From: Lachnospiraceae bacterium
GTDB lineage: Bacteria; Bacillota; Clostridia; Lachnospirales; Lachnospiraceae
Direction: 5' to 3'
Length of the DNA: 58,517 nucleotides
Assembly (NCBI GenBank): GCA_017552985.1
Contig: JAFZNO010000044.1
Span: 1 to 58,517, forward strand
Within the stretch, counting starts at the first letter, position 1; every line of letters begins with the position of its first letter. The position numbers and the translations under genes were made by a program. This document shows, piece by piece, positions 33,219 to 42,520 of the stretch. The notes under the pieces were generated by a model. The model searched no databases. It had not been told where the DNA came from and saw only the letters and a program-made list of their open reading frames with translations.

Positions 33219-34115
33219 TTATTTGAAATCATCGTACGTTGGCACTTCCCCTAACGCACGTTTATAAAGCTTTGTCCGCGTAAAAATAAGGTAAAACAGC
33301 ACGTCGATCACAATCTCAACGGGAACTACCACAATGGCATAGGTATCACTAAACGGATAAATCATTGCTCCCGTTAGGATGATATTCTTAAACATGTGTA
33401 GAAAGAAGATTGGAAAGACCTTTCTTTTTGCGATAACGTAAATCGCCGAATACGTTAACGCCGCACTCATGCAGCTTACAATAAAAGCCAATCCCAAAAC
33501 CGGGTTTATCATAAACCAATCATGCTGAATCTGCGCGGGATAAAAGTACAAAGGAAAATGCCAGACTCCCCAGATGAATCCGATCAGCAAGGACGTCTGA
33601 AACACTTTCTTTTGATCAAACAGGCAATCCGTAAGGAATCCACGCCATCCAAATTCCTCAGAAAACGGTCCGGAAATAATTCCCCAAAACAAAAAATAGA
33701 ACAAATACAAAGGATTCTGAAATATTAACTTCAGCCCTTCAAAGCCCAAGGCAGCTGCACCAAGCCCCTTTGAGATCAACTGGGTCACTGCCACTTCAAA
33801 ACAAACCAAACTAAGTGAGATCAAAATAGCCGTAACGCATTCTTTATTTGGAAGAAAGCATCTTTTCAAGAAATTCTTGATGCCTTCCTTTGTATAAAAA
33901 ACAAAAGCAAAAATCACCCCTATCAAAGTGGGCATGACTCCGCCAATCCCAAAAAAGACTGAGGCATAGTCAAATGACGAAATCGACGTGTTTTCGACGT
34001 TTAACCCCATCAATATGGGCATAAACTGACATAGCCACGTCAGCGATATCGTGATCACCAGATATCGTATGGCTATTTTTACTTTCTTCTTTGATTTTTC
34101 GAGTTCCATAATCAT
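33219..34115 (-). CDS. CPBP family intramembrane protease
   Basis: About 298 residues with eight or so hydrophobic segments. The conserved motifs of the CPBP/Abi family are present: EEFGWRGFL (EExxxR) and GVWHFPLYF (the second motif with His). Members cleave membrane proteins; some in Gram-positives protect against bacteriocins. The ATG at 34115 (or 34109) is preferred over a TTG at 34154 because the likely promoter -10 box is at 34166-34171 and would leave almost no leader for the TTG. No partner gene is evident. Confidence 0.85.
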   Translation of the reverse strand: MIMELEKSKKKVKIAIRYLVITISLTWLCQFMPILMGLNVENTSISSFDYASVFFGIGGVMPTLIGVIFAFVFYTKEGIKNFLKRCFLPNKECVTAILISLSLVCFEVAVTQLISKGLGAAALGFEGLKLIFQNPLYLFYFLFWGIISGPFSEEFGWRGFLTDCLFDQKKVFQTSLLIGFIWGVWHFPLYFYPAQIQHDWFMINPVLGLAFIVSCMSAALTYSAIYVIAKRKVFPIFFLHMFKNIILTGAMIYPFSDTYAIVVVPVEIVIDVLFYLIFTRTKLYKRALGEVPTYDDFK

Positions 34116-34165
34116 GCCAAAATTCCGATCCACAAATTTATCATCCGCATTCAAAGGACTTAATC

Positions 34166-34195
34166 ATTATACCAATTTTCTCACGAAAAAAGCAA
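34166..34195 (-). promoter_or_regulatory. Promoter of the CPBP gene
   Basis: On the minus strand, a perfect TATAAT (34166-34171) is preceded, 18 bp upstream, by TTGCTT, which lies in the end of the spoVG terminator stem and its T run. Confidence 0.55.
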
Positions 34196-34223
34196 GAGGA
34201 GAACGGTTTTCATCTCCTCTTGC
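34184..34223 (-). terminator. Terminator of spoVG
   Basis: GCAAGAGGAG (34192-34201) and CTCCTCTTGC (34214-34223) form a 10-bp perfect stem. Read on the minus strand it is followed by a run of six T. Confidence 0.88.
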
Positions 34224-34276
34224 CTCATAATTCCATCCTTTTATAAGCTGGGCGCGCCATGGCTCGCCGTGACCCA

Positions 34277-34558
34277 TTATTCAGCGTCAACGGTGTCGGG
34301 CTCTAAGAGTGCCTGCTCATACTTTTCCATGATGATCTTCTGGATGCTGTCTCTGGTGGCAGAATTGATGGGATGGGCAATGTCGCGATATTCGCCGTCC
34401 GTCGCCTTCTTGCTGGGCATGGCGATAAACAAGCCCTTCTCTCCTTCGATCACCTTGATGTCGTGAACAACGAAAACATTGTCAATGGTAATGGAAACGA
34501 TGGCCTTCATCTTTCCTTCCTTTGATAATTTGCGAACCCGTACGTCTGTTATCTGCAT
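34277..34558 (-). CDS. spoVG: Septation/sporulation regulator SpoVG
   Basis: 93 residues, the family length. The sequence is a clear Spo[13 protein letters not shown] at the start, [42 protein letters not shown]. SpoVG is a small nucleic-acid-binding protein that affects sporulation, septation and other processes in Firmicutes. GGAGGG precedes the ATG by 7 bases. It has its own terminator at 34184-34223. I saw no convincing promoter in the short space after the glgD end. Confidence 0.96.
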   Translation of the reverse strand: MQITDVRVRKLSKEGKMKAIVSITIDNVFVVHDIKVIEGEKGLFIAMPSKKATDGEYRDIAHPINSATRDSIQKIIMEKYEQALLEPDTVDAE

Positions 34559-34631
34559 GTTTTTGCCCTCCTTGTCTATGTCTGTCCCCTCTTTGGCAAG
34601 CGTCGCCGCCTGACGGCTCCTCGCCTGATGA

Positions 34632-34721
34632 TTAGATCACGTATCTTTCATTCTTTTCCAATACGATCTCAATTCCATTCTCACCCACGTATCTGGAATC
34701 TGCCTTGATGGTGCCGTGGCT
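34632..34721 (-). other. In-frame continuation of glgD after an amber codon
   Basis: After the TAG at 34722-34724 the same frame stays open for 29 more codons (SHGTIKADSRYVGENG onward, ending ERYVI) to a TAA at 34632-34634. This has the character of the normal GlgD C terminus. With it the protein would be about 372 residues, the usual length. Confidence 0.75.
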
Positions 34722-35750
34722 CTACACGATGCAGTTTTCAATGTAGGAATTGTCCCCAATGTACACGTCGTTGAGGATAATGGAATTCTTGATCACGCAG
34801 TTGTTGCCAATATAGCTCTTCTTGAAGATCACGGAATTCTCAACCACGCCATTGATGATGCAGCCGCTGGTGATCAGGCTGTTCTTTACGTTGGCGCCCA
34901 TGTTGTACTTCGCGGGCGGAAGGTCGTCCACCTTGGAATAGATGTCGGGGTACTGCTTGAAGAAGTAGTCCCGTACCTCAGGCTTTAAGAATTCCATGTT
35001 GGTGTTGAAGTAATCGTCGACGGAGGCGATGTTGCGCCAGTAATCCGTCATCATGTAACCAACGATCCTCTTCACGCCCTTGTAACGCACCAGGATGTCA
35101 CGCACGAAATCGTAGTTACCTTCCTCTGCACATTTCTCGATAAGCTCGATCAAGAGACGTCTGCGGATCACGTAGATACCGCAGGAAATCACGTGGCTCT
35201 TTGCCTGAATGGGTTTCTCCTCGAACTCTTCGATCACGCTGTCCTCGTTCAGGCGAACGGTTCCGTAACGCTCCACGCAAACGTCGTTGGGCATCTCCCT
35301 ACAAACGACAGTAATGTCAGCTTTCTTATCGATGTGAAATTCCAGTACTTTGCCGAAATCCATCTTGTAGATGCAGTCGCCGGAAGCGATCACTACGTAA
35401 GGCTCATGACTGTTCTTCAAGAAATTCAGGTTCTGATAAATGGCATCCGCGGTTCCGCGATACCAGTTGCTGTTGGAGGCCGTTACCACGGGGGTCCTGA
35501 CTTCCAGGCCGCCCTGTTTACGACCGAAATCCCACCATTTGGAGGAATTCAGATGTTCGTTCAAACTTCTTGCATTGTATTGCGTGAGCACTGCCACCTT
35601 CTGGATGTGGGAGTTGGACATGTTGCTCAGGGTAAAGTCAATGCTTCGATAACTTCCCGCCACGGGCATCGCACAGATGGCGCGCTTCTGGGATAATTCT
35701 CTCATTCTGCGATTGTTACCGCCTGCCAAAATAATACCTATTGCTCTCAC
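34722..35750 (-). CDS. glgD: Glycogen synthesis protein GlgD, ended early by an amber codon
   Basis: GlgD is the partner or regulatory subunit of ADP-glucose pyrophosphorylase in Firmicutes. The 342 residues before the stop include the nucleotidyltransferase domain (GIILAGGNNRRM, SIDFTLSNMSNS, SGDCIYKMDF) and most of the left-handed beta-helix (NSLITSGCIINGVVENS). The frame then meets TAG at 34722 in the helix end (NCIV-stop-SHGTIK); GAG would be a one-base change. The GTG start overlaps the TAG stop of glgC by one base, with an AGGTGAAG ahead, so the two are coupled. Whether the shortened protein is stable, or the stop is an error or is read through, cannot be told. Confidence 0.92.
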   Translation of the reverse strand: MRAIGIILAGGNNRRMRELSQKRAICAMPVAGSYRSIDFTLSNMSNSHIQKVAVLTQYNARSLNEHLNSSKWWDFGRKQGGLEVRTPVVTASNSNWYRGTADAIYQNLNFLKNSHEPYVVIASGDCIYKMDFGKVLEFHIDKKADITVVCREMPNDVCVERYGTVRLNEDSVIEEFEEKPIQAKSHVISCGIYVIRRRLLIELIEKCAEEGNYDFVRDILVRYKGVKRIVGYMMTDYWRNIASVDDYFNTNMEFLKPEVRDYFFKQYPDIYSKVDDLPPAKYNMGANVKNSLITSGCIINGVVENSVIFKKSYIGNNCVIKNSIILNDVYIGDNSYIENCIV

Positions 35751-37021
35751 TATTCTTCACCTGCCTTAATCAAAGTTTTGCCGCTTGCAAGATAGGAATT
35801 TTCATAATCAGCAGCCGTTGTAGCGCCAAAGATCACGGAGTTCTTACCCACGGTGATGCCGTCAGGGATCACGCTCTTCTCACCGATGGTGACGATGCCC
35901 TGGTTATAAATGTGAGGCGCAGTCTCATTGGGTGCTTCATCGCCGATGCCAAGCTTTACGCCATTTCCGATCTCGGCATTCTCCGCTATGATGGCCTTAT
36001 GCATCTCGCAATTCTCACCGATCTTGGTGTGGTTCATGATGATGGAATCCCGGACAACCGTGCCCGCGCCAATGGTGACGCCGCAACCGATGACGGAATT
36101 GTATACCTCACCGTAAACCTCGGTTCCCTCGCCGATGATGCTTCTCTCAACCTTACTGTCCGCTGCCAGGTACTGAGGCGGCTGGATCTCGCTCTTGGTA
36201 TAGATCTTCCAGTACTCCTCGTACAGGTTGAACTCGGGAACGATGTCGATGAGCTCCATGTTGGCCTCCCAATAGGAGCTTAAGGTTCCAACGTCCTTCC
36301 AATAGCCCGTGAATTCGTAAGCGTACAGAGGCGCTCCATTCTCATGGCAATACGGGATCACGTGCTTACCGAAATCCAGTGCAGGCTGATCGGCGTTCTT
36401 GATCAGGGCTTCCTTTAAGGTCTTCCAGTTGAAGATGTAGATACCCATGCTGGCCAGATTGCTTCTGGGATTTGCAGGCTTCTCCTCAAAGTCGGTGATG
36501 CGCTTTTGATCATCCGTGATCATGATGCCGAAACGGCTTGCCTCTTCCCAGGGAACAGGCATAACGGCGATCGTCACTTCGGCATTGTTTGCCTTGTGGA
36601 ACTCCAGCATCACTTCGTAGTCCATCTTATATATGTGGTCACCGGAAAGGATCAATACGTACTCCGGATTGAAACTTTCCATGTATTCCAAGTTTTGATA
36701 AATGGCATTTGCGGTACCCGTGTACCATTCGCTGTTCGTGCTCTTCTCATACGGAGGAAGCACGGTCACGCCACCGATGTTCCTGTCCAGATCCCAGGGA
36801 ATACCAATGCCGATGTGCGTATTCAGCCTAAGGGGCTGATACTGCGTAAGGACACCAACCGTGTCCACGCCCGAATTGATACAGTTTGACAAAGGGAAAT
36901 CAATGATGCGATATTTCCCCCCAAATGCAACGGCAGGTTTCGCAACCTTTGACGTCAGCACGCCAAGTCTGCTTCCCTGTCCTCCAGCCAATAGCATGGC
37001 TATCATTTCTTTCTTGATCAT
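35750..37021 (-). CDS. glgC: Glucose-1-phosphate adenylyltransferase
   Basis: 423 residues. GlgC makes ADP-glucose from ATP and glucose-1-phosphate for glycogen synthesis. Visible: pyrophosphorylase signature [66 protein letters not shown], and a C-terminal left-handed beta-helix with hexapeptide pattern ([19 protein letters not shown]). It is intact and of normal length. It is the first gene of glgCD with a clear promoter at 37094-37122. Confidence 0.97.
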   Translation of the reverse strand: MIKKEMIAMLLAGGQGSRLGVLTSKVAKPAVAFGGKYRIIDFPLSNCINSGVDTVGVLTQYQPLRLNTHIGIGIPWDLDRNIGGVTVLPPYEKSTNSEWYTGTANAIYQNLEYMESFNPEYVLILSGDHIYKMDYEVMLEFHKANNAEVTIAVMPVPWEEASRFGIMITDDQKRITDFEEKPANPRSNLASMGIYIFNWKTLKEALIKNADQPALDFGKHVIPYCHENGAPLYAYEFTGYWKDVGTLSSYWEANMELIDIVPEFNLYEEYWKIYTKSEIQPPQYLAADSKVERSIIGEGTEVYGEVYNSVIGCGVTIGAGTVVRDSIIMNHTKIGENCEMHKAIIAENAEIGNGVKLGIGDEAPNETAPHIYNQGIVTIGEKSVIPDGITVGKNSVIFGATTAADYENSYLASGKTLIKAGEE

Positions 37022-37093
37022 GTCATCACCTCTTCCAGCCTATTGAGCAGAAATCCCCAAAAGGGGATAAAAAGTTTATTCTACTCTTTGTCC

Positions 37094-37122
37094 ATTATAG
37101 CACAGTGTTTTGTTAAAGTGAA
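37094..37122 (-). promoter_or_regulatory. Promoter of glgCD
   Basis: Minus strand: TTCACT (37117-37122), 17 bp, TATAAT (37094-37099), about 72 bases before the glgC start. Confidence 0.6.
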
Positions 37123-37290
37123 TAAGAAATTGCAATTTTTTTCCACTTTTTTCAACTTTTTTCACGAAATTATTTTATTTTTCCCTCAATTTTGTTGGAA
37201 GTTTTGTAAATATCCGTCACTTTTTTGAAATATCACACATTTTTTATCGACAGTTTCACCAATTGCGTTTACCGCTTTTTGAAATTGTAT
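37123..37290. other. AT-rich divergent intergenic region between glgC and murC
   Basis: Part of the 340-bp gap between glgC and murC. It is rich in T runs (for example around 37136-37195) and holds no ORF or clear hairpin that I can support; it separates the two divergent promoters. Confidence 0.5.
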
Positions 37291-37319
37291 TTGTTTTTTT
37301 AACGCACATTGATTATAAT
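37291..37319 (+). promoter_or_regulatory. Promoter of murC
   Basis: TTGTTT (37291-37296), 17 bp, perfect TATAAT (37314-37319), 42 bases before the murC ATG. Confidence 0.6.
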
Positions 37320-37361
37320 AGGATAGAATTCTTACTTTGAAAGTTTGAAAGGAATCATGCC

Positions 37362-38777
37362 ATGTATCAGATTGATTTTCATCATCCCGTCTCCATTTAT
37401 TTTGTCGGCATTGGCGGCGTCAGCATGAGCGGCCTTGCGGAAATCTTGGCAAACGCGGGATTTCAAGTGTCTGGCTCCGACCGCGCTCCCAGCGATCTCT
37501 GCACCCATTTGGAACAGCTCGGGATCAAGGTTTTTTACGGACAGAAAAAAGAAAACGTCACGGAAGACATAGACCTCGCCGTATTGACGGCGGCCATCCG
37601 TCCGGACAATCCGGAGTACGTGGCACTTCAGGAGATGGGAATCCCCACGCTGACCAGAGGCCAGCTCCTCGGACAACTCATGAAAAACTATCAGATGCCC
37701 GTGGCAGTCAGCGGCACCCACGGAAAGACCACCACGACTTCCATGATCAGCGAGATCCTGCTGGAGGCAGACGCGGATCCCACGCTCAGCATCGGAGGCA
37801 TTTATCCCAGGATCCACAGCAATACGCGCGTTGGCGGAAAGGATTACTTTGTCCTGGAAGCGTGCGAATACACCAATTCCTTCCTTAGTTTCTTCCCCAA
37901 GATCAGCGTCATCCTGAACGTGGAAGCGGATCATCTGGATTTCTTTAAGGATCTGGCGGACGTCCGCCATTCCTTCCGGAAATTTGCGGAGCTTTTGCCA
38001 GCAGACGGCGCGCTTGTCATTAATGCCGAGATCGATAACGTAAATGAGATTGCGGGGGGCCTTGCATGCCCCGTCATCACCTACCGCGGCTATCATGAAA
38101 CTGCTGCAGGCGCTGCCACTCCGGAGGCTTCCGCTGATTATTATGCAAAGGACGTTAGCTTTAACGCCGCCGGATGCGCAAGCTTTACCGCATGTTGTTC
38201 CAAGAAGCCGGACCGCAAGATCTCTCTGAGTGCCCCCGGCGCGCACAACGTTGGGAATGCCCTCGCCGCCATTGCCGTGGCAGATCTTCTGGGCGTGGAA
38301 GATTCCAAGATCGCCATTGCCCTGCGTTCCTATTCCGGTACTGACAGACGCTTCGAACACAAGGGAAGCTTTCACGGCGTGACCGTCATTGATGACTATG
38401 CGCATCATCCGACGGAAATCCGCGCGACGCTCTCTACTGCGCAAAAGGTGAAAACGGGAACGCTTTGGTGCGTATTCCAGCCCCACACGTATTCCCGCAC
38501 AAAATCCTTTATGAAGGACTTTGCAAAGGCACTTGCCCTGGCTGACAAAGTGGTACTTGCCGACGTTTATGCAGCCCGTGAAACCGATAATCTTGGGATC
38601 TCCTCGGAAACTCTGCAGAAGGAAATCCAAGCCCTCGGAAAGGAATGCCACTATTTCCCTTCCTTCGAGAAGATTGAGAAATTTCTCCTAGAAAATTGCA
38701 CAAAGGATGACACGTTGATAACTATGGGGGCGGGAGACGTCTATAAAATCGGGGAATCCTTGGTAAAAATAGAATAA
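37362..38777 (+). CDS. murC: UDP-N-acetylmuramate--L-alanine ligase
   Basis: 471 residues, the usual length. MurC adds L-Ala to UDP-MurNAc in peptidoglycan synthesis in the cytoplasm. Motifs: IYFVGIGGVSMSGLAEIL (N-terminal nucleotide-sugar binding), ATP-binding GTHGKTTTTSMI, EACEYTNSFL, LNVEADHLDFF, DDYAHHPTEI and FQPHTYSRT. AAAGGA lies 8 bases before the ATG at 37362. It is a single-gene unit with its own promoter and terminator. Confidence 0.97.
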   Translation: MYQIDFHHPVSIYFVGIGGVSMSGLAEILANAGFQVSGSDRAPSDLCTHLEQLGIKVFYGQKKENVTEDIDLAVLTAAIRPDNPEYVALQEMGIPTLTRGQLLGQLMKNYQMPVAVSGTHGKTTTTSMISEILLEADADPTLSIGGIYPRIHSNTRVGGKDYFVLEACEYTNSFLSFFPKISVILNVEADHLDFFKDLADVRHSFRKFAELLPADGALVINAEIDNVNEIAGGLACPVITYRGYHETAAGAATPEASADYYAKDVSFNAAGCASFTACCSKKPDRKISLSAPGAHNVGNALAAIAVADLLGVEDSKIAIALRSYSGTDRRFEHKGSFHGVTVIDDYAHHPTEIRATLSTAQKVKTGTLWCVFQPHTYSRTKSFMKDFAKALALADKVVLADVYAARETDNLGISSETLQKEIQALGKECHYFPSFEKIEKFLLENCTKDDTLITMGAGDVYKIGESLVKIE

Positions 38778-38945
38778 TCCACGTTATCCACAAATCTCGA
38801 CAAAGATTTTACCTGTCGGATTTGTGGATATTTCTTTTTTCGACGTGGAAAACTCCCTTGAGCTCAAAGCCCACGTCTCCCTAAGTTTTCCGCGATTTTT
38901 ATAATGTACTTACCAAGGTTATCCACGTATCCCGTTTTATCCACG
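38775..38945. promoter_or_regulatory. Cluster of DnaA-box-like sites upstream of primosome genes
   Basis: A perfect TTATCCACA is at 38784-38792. Near matches: TAATCCACG 38775-38783, TGTGGATAT 38823-38831 (reverse), TTATCCACG 38919-38927 and TTATCCACG 38937-38945. Two of these form the arms of the murC terminator. The others lie free in the 330-bp gap before the DnaD-like gene. DnaA binding is a hypothesis. Confidence 0.4.
38786..38840 (+). terminator. Terminator of murC
   Basis: TATCCACAAATC (38786-38797) pairs with GATTTGTGGATA (38819-38830), and CGACA/TGTCG extends the stem inward to about 17 bp, followed by TTTCTTTTTT. The arms contain DnaA-box-like sequence. Confidence 0.85.
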
Positions 38946-39107
38946 TTTTATCATGAAATTCGGCTCTCCGACCGTTTCGACGTTTTTACCATTTCCTTTT
39001 CCGAAAGGCCATGCTATACTTTGACTTACTCAAAGGTACCTCCCGGGGTAAGGGATGATCTCGGGACGGGATTCGGCAGAAAAGAAATGACAGAGGGTTG
39101 TGGGGAT

Positions 39108-40214
39108 ATGGCAAAGCTTACGTTGTACAAGGACAGTTGCGTGGATTTCACGGTAGTTTCTAATCTTTTTATCGACAAATACATGAAGGACGCAAATGAC
39201 GCCCAGTTAAAGGTATATCTCTATTTGATCCGCATGCTGAATGCCAATCTGGTGACCAGCGTGTCTGACATTGCGGACAAGTTTAACCACACGGAAAAAG
39301 ACGTCATGAAATCCCTGCGCTATTGGGAAAAGCAGGGCGTACTTACTTTGGAATATGATTCCGGCAAGAATCTGTCCGGCATCAGGCTGAACAATCTGTC
39401 GTCAGAGAATGATGACGAGATCCAGCCCCAGTTTTCCAGACCCATCCAGCTTTCCGTCGAGAGCGTTGCCCCCTTCCGTCCTGAAGCGGAGGTGCGCCTG
39501 CCTGAGAGAAATCTTTCCCGCGGGTCCCTGCCGGAAGAAGCCGAGGACGTGCCCGTTTTCACGAAGCCTTCCTATACCACGGAGCAGCTCCGGGAGTTTA
39601 AGAAGCGGGAGAACGTATCCGAATTATTATTTGCAGCGCAGCAATATTTTGGCAGAACGCTCAGTCCTACCGAGATCAAGACCATCCTCTTCTTTATGGA
39701 CGAGCTTCACTTCTCAGACGACCTGATCGATCATCTGCTCCAGTATTGCGTAGAACGCGACAAAAAGGATTTCAAGTACATAGAAAAGGTTGCCATCAAT
39801 TGGGCCGAGCAAGGCATCACCACCTGGGAACAGGCAAAGGAAACCATCGGAAAATATGACCGCAACACCTACGTCATCATGAACGAGCTTGGCAAAAGCG
39901 GTTCCCCCACCCGCAAGGAAATGGAATTCATCAATCGCTGGGTAAAGGATTACCTCTTCCCCATGGAAGTGATCGTGGAAGCCTGCCAGCGTACCGTGCT
40001 CGCAACGGATTCCCACCGTTTTGAATATGCGGACAGGATCTTAAAGAGTTGGAAGGACCAGAACGTACGGCAGGAATCTGACATTCTCCGTGCGGACGAG
40101 CTGCATCAAAGGAACAAGAAGGCCGTAAGTAAGACCGTTTCCAATAAATTTAACCAGTTCACCCAGAACGATTATGACTTCGACGACTTGGAAAAGAAAC
40201 TGATCAGCAACTAA
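39108..40214 (+). CDS. DnaD-like replication initiation protein
   Basis: About 368 residues from ATG at 39108, where GGGG and AGAGGG lie upstream; the open frame before this has no recognisable protein. The N-terminal part (about 20-100) is a winged-helix domain (DAQLKVYLYLIRMLNAN, DIADKFNHTEKDVMKSLRYWEKQGVL), a flexible linker follows (about 105-175), and two DnaD/DnaB_2 domains occupy about 190-340 (YFGRTLSPTEIKTILFFMDEL, INRWVKDYLFPMEVIVEAC). DnaD proteins help load the replicative helicase in Firmicutes. The helicase-loader gene follows 48 bp downstream, which supports the role. Confidence 0.9.
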   Translation: MAKLTLYKDSCVDFTVVSNLFIDKYMKDANDAQLKVYLYLIRMLNANLVTSVSDIADKFNHTEKDVMKSLRYWEKQGVLTLEYDSGKNLSGIRLNNLSSENDDEIQPQFSRPIQLSVESVAPFRPEAEVRLPERNLSRGSLPEEAEDVPVFTKPSYTTEQLREFKKRENVSELLFAAQQYFGRTLSPTEIKTILFFMDELHFSDDLIDHLLQYCVERDKKDFKYIEKVAINWAEQGITTWEQAKETIGKYDRNTYVIMNELGKSGSPTRKEMEFINRWVKDYLFPMEVIVEACQRTVLATDSHRFEYADRILKSWKDQNVRQESDILRADELHQRNKKAVSKTVSNKFNQFTQNDYDFDDLEKKLISN

Positions 40215-40262
40215 TTTGCAGAATAATATCGCACAGCGATTTAATTACAGAAAGGAAATGAC

Positions 40263-41243
40263 ATGTCCCTTTCCCCTTCTCAGCATCAGGAGATCATGCG
40301 GGGTTACGAGATCACCCGTGATCAAAACAGAATTCTATTAGAAGAGCGTCGGGAACGGATCTATCATGAAATTCCCGAATTCAAAGACTTGGATGCGGCC
40401 CTTGGCACCTATGCCACACACCGCGTCCGTCTTCTTTTGGAGGACTCTCCCTCTTCATCCGAAGAAATGGAGAATCCCATTCCCCGCATCATCCAGCGCA
40501 AGAAGGCTCTCCTTCAGGCCGCCGGATATCCCGCGGATTATCTAGAACCCATTTATAGCTGTCCCGCCTGCAAGGATACCGGTTACGTCCTTTTGGGAAG
40601 CGGGCTTCGTGAAAAGTGTCAGTGTTTTAAGAAGCAGGAACTCACCTATCTTTACGAGCAGTCCAATTTACAGGGCATCCTGCATACAGACCGTTTTGAG
40701 AACGTTTCCTATGGATACTGTCAGGGCGAAGATCAGGAACGTCTTCGCGGCGCAGTGAGGATTTCCAAGGAGTTCGCGGAAACTTTCCCCTGCGGCAAAA
40801 ATCTTCTTTTTTACGGAACCGTGGGAACCGGCAAGAGTTTTCTGTCTGGTTGCATTGCCAATTGTCTTTTGGAAAAAGGCTTTTCCGTCGTTTATTTCAG
40901 TGCCGTAAGCCTGTTTGAGACCTTGGCGCGTTATTCTTTCGACGGAAACGCAAAAGAAACACTTTACAATTTCTGCAAAGACCTATACAATTATGATTTG
41001 GTAATCGTGGATGATTTAGGCACGGAGGTGCTCAGCAGCTTTGTCACCTCACAGCTCTTCTCTCTCCTAAACGAGCGGGAAATGCGCCGCCGGTCCACCA
41101 TTATCTCGACCAACCTGAACCTGAGCGAACTGCGGGATCGCTATTCCGACCGCGTCTTTTCCAGAGTATCCAAGAGTTTTGTACTCTGTAAGCTGACCGG
41201 CCCCGACGTTCGCATGTGTCAGAAATTAAACGCAATACCGTAA
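40263..41243 (+). CDS. DnaC/DnaI-like helicase loader ATPase
   Basis: 326 residues. An N-terminal region has a Cys4 zinc-binding motif (CPACKDTG and KCQC, about residues 99-120), and a C-terminal AAA+ domain has Walker A YGTVGTGKS, Walker B LVIVDDLGTE and sensor 1 STNLNLSEL with an Arg finger-like DRVFSR. Such loaders place the DnaB-type helicase on DNA. The DnaD-like gene is directly upstream, so the two form a primosome unit. The prs gene follows 23 bp downstream. Confidence 0.92.
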   Translation: MSLSPSQHQEIMRGYEITRDQNRILLEERRERIYHEIPEFKDLDAALGTYATHRVRLLLEDSPSSSEEMENPIPRIIQRKKALLQAAGYPADYLEPIYSCPACKDTGYVLLGSGLREKCQCFKKQELTYLYEQSNLQGILHTDRFENVSYGYCQGEDQERLRGAVRISKEFAETFPCGKNLLFYGTVGTGKSFLSGCIANCLLEKGFSVVYFSAVSLFETLARYSFDGNAKETLYNFCKDLYNYDLVIVDDLGTEVLSSFVTSQLFSLLNEREMRRRSTIISTNLNLSELRDRYSDRVFSRVSKSFVLCKLTGPDVRMCQKLNAIP

Positions 41244-41266
41244 AGAAAAGAAAGTGAGGTTTTCTC

Positions 41267-42454
41267 ATGGCAAGCCGTGAAGAGAAAAGAAACTTGGAAA
41301 CCATACCCGTAGGCTCCCTGGGGATCATCTCCCTGGAAGGATGCCGCAGTCTCGGGGAAAAAGTAGACAAGTATTTGGTGAAATGGAGAGAGGAACGCGA
41401 AAGCGAGCACAAGGATTCCCTTGCATTTTCCGGTTATCAGAGGGCTTCTTATCTGATCGACACGAAGATTCCCCGTTTTGGTTCCGGCGAGGCCAAGGGC
41501 ATGATCATGGAATCCGTTCGCGGATATGATCTCTACCTCTTGGTTGACGTCTGCAACTACTCCATGACCTACTCCCTCTGCGGACATGAGAATCACATGT
41601 CTCCTGACGATCATTATCAGGATTTAAAGAGAATCATCGCTGCCGTAGGCGGTAAGGCAAGACGCATCACCGTGATCATGCCCTTCCTCTACGAAAGCCG
41701 CCAGCACAAGCGCACTTCCCGCGAGTCCTTAGACTGTGCATTGGCCCTTCAGGAGCTCGTACACATGGGCGTCGACAACATCATCACCTTTGACGCACAT
41801 GACCCTAGAGTACAGAATGCCATTCCCCTGCACGGTTTCGAGACCGTACAGCCCGCATATCAGTTCATCAAAGGCCTCTTAAAGAACGTAAAGGGTCTGC
41901 AGATCGATTCCGATCACATGATGGTGATCAGCCCGGATGAGGGCGGCATGAAGCGTGCCATCTACATCGCCAACGTGCTCGGTCTGGACATGGGCATGTT
42001 CTATAAGAGAAGGGATTACACCCAGATCGTGGACGGCAGGAACCCCATCGTCGCTCATGAATTCCTTGGTTCCAGCGTGGAAGGCAAGGACATGATCATC
42101 ATCGATGACATGATCTCCTCCGGCGAATCCGTTCTGGAGGTTGCCTCCGCCTTAAAGGAGCGCAAGGCGAGAAACATCTTCGTCTTCTCCACCTTCGGAC
42201 TCTTCACCAGCGGCCTTGACAAGTTCGACAAAGCCTATGAGAGCGGCATTATCAGCAGGATCCTTACCACGAACCTGATCTACCAGACTCCCGAGCTTTT
42301 GCAGAGAGAATGGTATATCAGTTGCGATCTGAGCAAATACATCGCTTACATCATCGACACCTTAAACCACGACAGTTCCATCAGTGATCTCCTCAACCCC
42401 AGCGAGAGAATCCAGAACATCGTGGCGCGCTACGTAAGCGGCGAACTCAACTAA
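41267..42454 (+). CDS. prs: Ribose-phosphate pyrophosphokinase
   Basis: 395 residues, longer than the usual 315, as in a group of clostridial PRPP synthetases. It makes PRPP from ribose-5-phosphate and ATP for nucleotide, His and Trp synthesis. Seen: MPFLYESRQHKRTSRESLD, VDNIITFDAHDP (divalent-metal region), SPDEGGMKRA and the PRPP-binding loop IIIDDMISSGES. The N-terminal 90 residues diverge from the short form. Terminator-like hairpin at 42468-42503 follows. Confidence 0.93.
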   Translation: MASREEKRNLETIPVGSLGIISLEGCRSLGEKVDKYLVKWREERESEHKDSLAFSGYQRASYLIDTKIPRFGSGEAKGMIMESVRGYDLYLLVDVCNYSMTYSLCGHENHMSPDDHYQDLKRIIAAVGGKARRITVIMPFLYESRQHKRTSRESLDCALALQELVHMGVDNIITFDAHDPRVQNAIPLHGFETVQPAYQFIKGLLKNVKGLQIDSDHMMVISPDEGGMKRAIYIANVLGLDMGMFYKRRDYTQIVDGRNPIVAHEFLGSSVEGKDMIIIDDMISSGESVLEVASALKERKARNIFVFSTFGLFTSGLDKFDKAYESGIISRILTTNLIYQTPELLQREWYISCDLSKYIAYIIDTLNHDSSISDLLNPSERIQNIVARYVSGELN

Positions 42455-42467
42455 TGAATTCCATTGG

Positions 42468-42503
42468 ATCACTGAGACGTGTCTATTGACACATCCCAGT
42501 GAT
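42468..42503 (+). terminator. Terminator of prs, copy 3 (diverged) of the hairpin repeat
   Basis: A 16-bp stem with two mismatches (ATCACTG at 42468, CAGTGAT ending 42503) around loop TATT. The right arm GACACATCCCAGTGAT differs from the repeat core at three positions. T-rich sequence follows. Confidence 0.7.
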
Positions 42504-42520
42504 CTATTATTTTGCGCTAT

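Noticed and set aside
37332-38651. Long minus-strand ORF (439 codons) opposite murC
   Set aside because: murC is certain in the plus frame; the antisense frame has no recognisable domain, no ribosome site, and is open because of codon bias.
38775-38945. Chromosome replication origin
   Set aside because: No dnaA, dnaN, rpmH or parB nearby and no clear unwinding element; only a box cluster before primosome genes.
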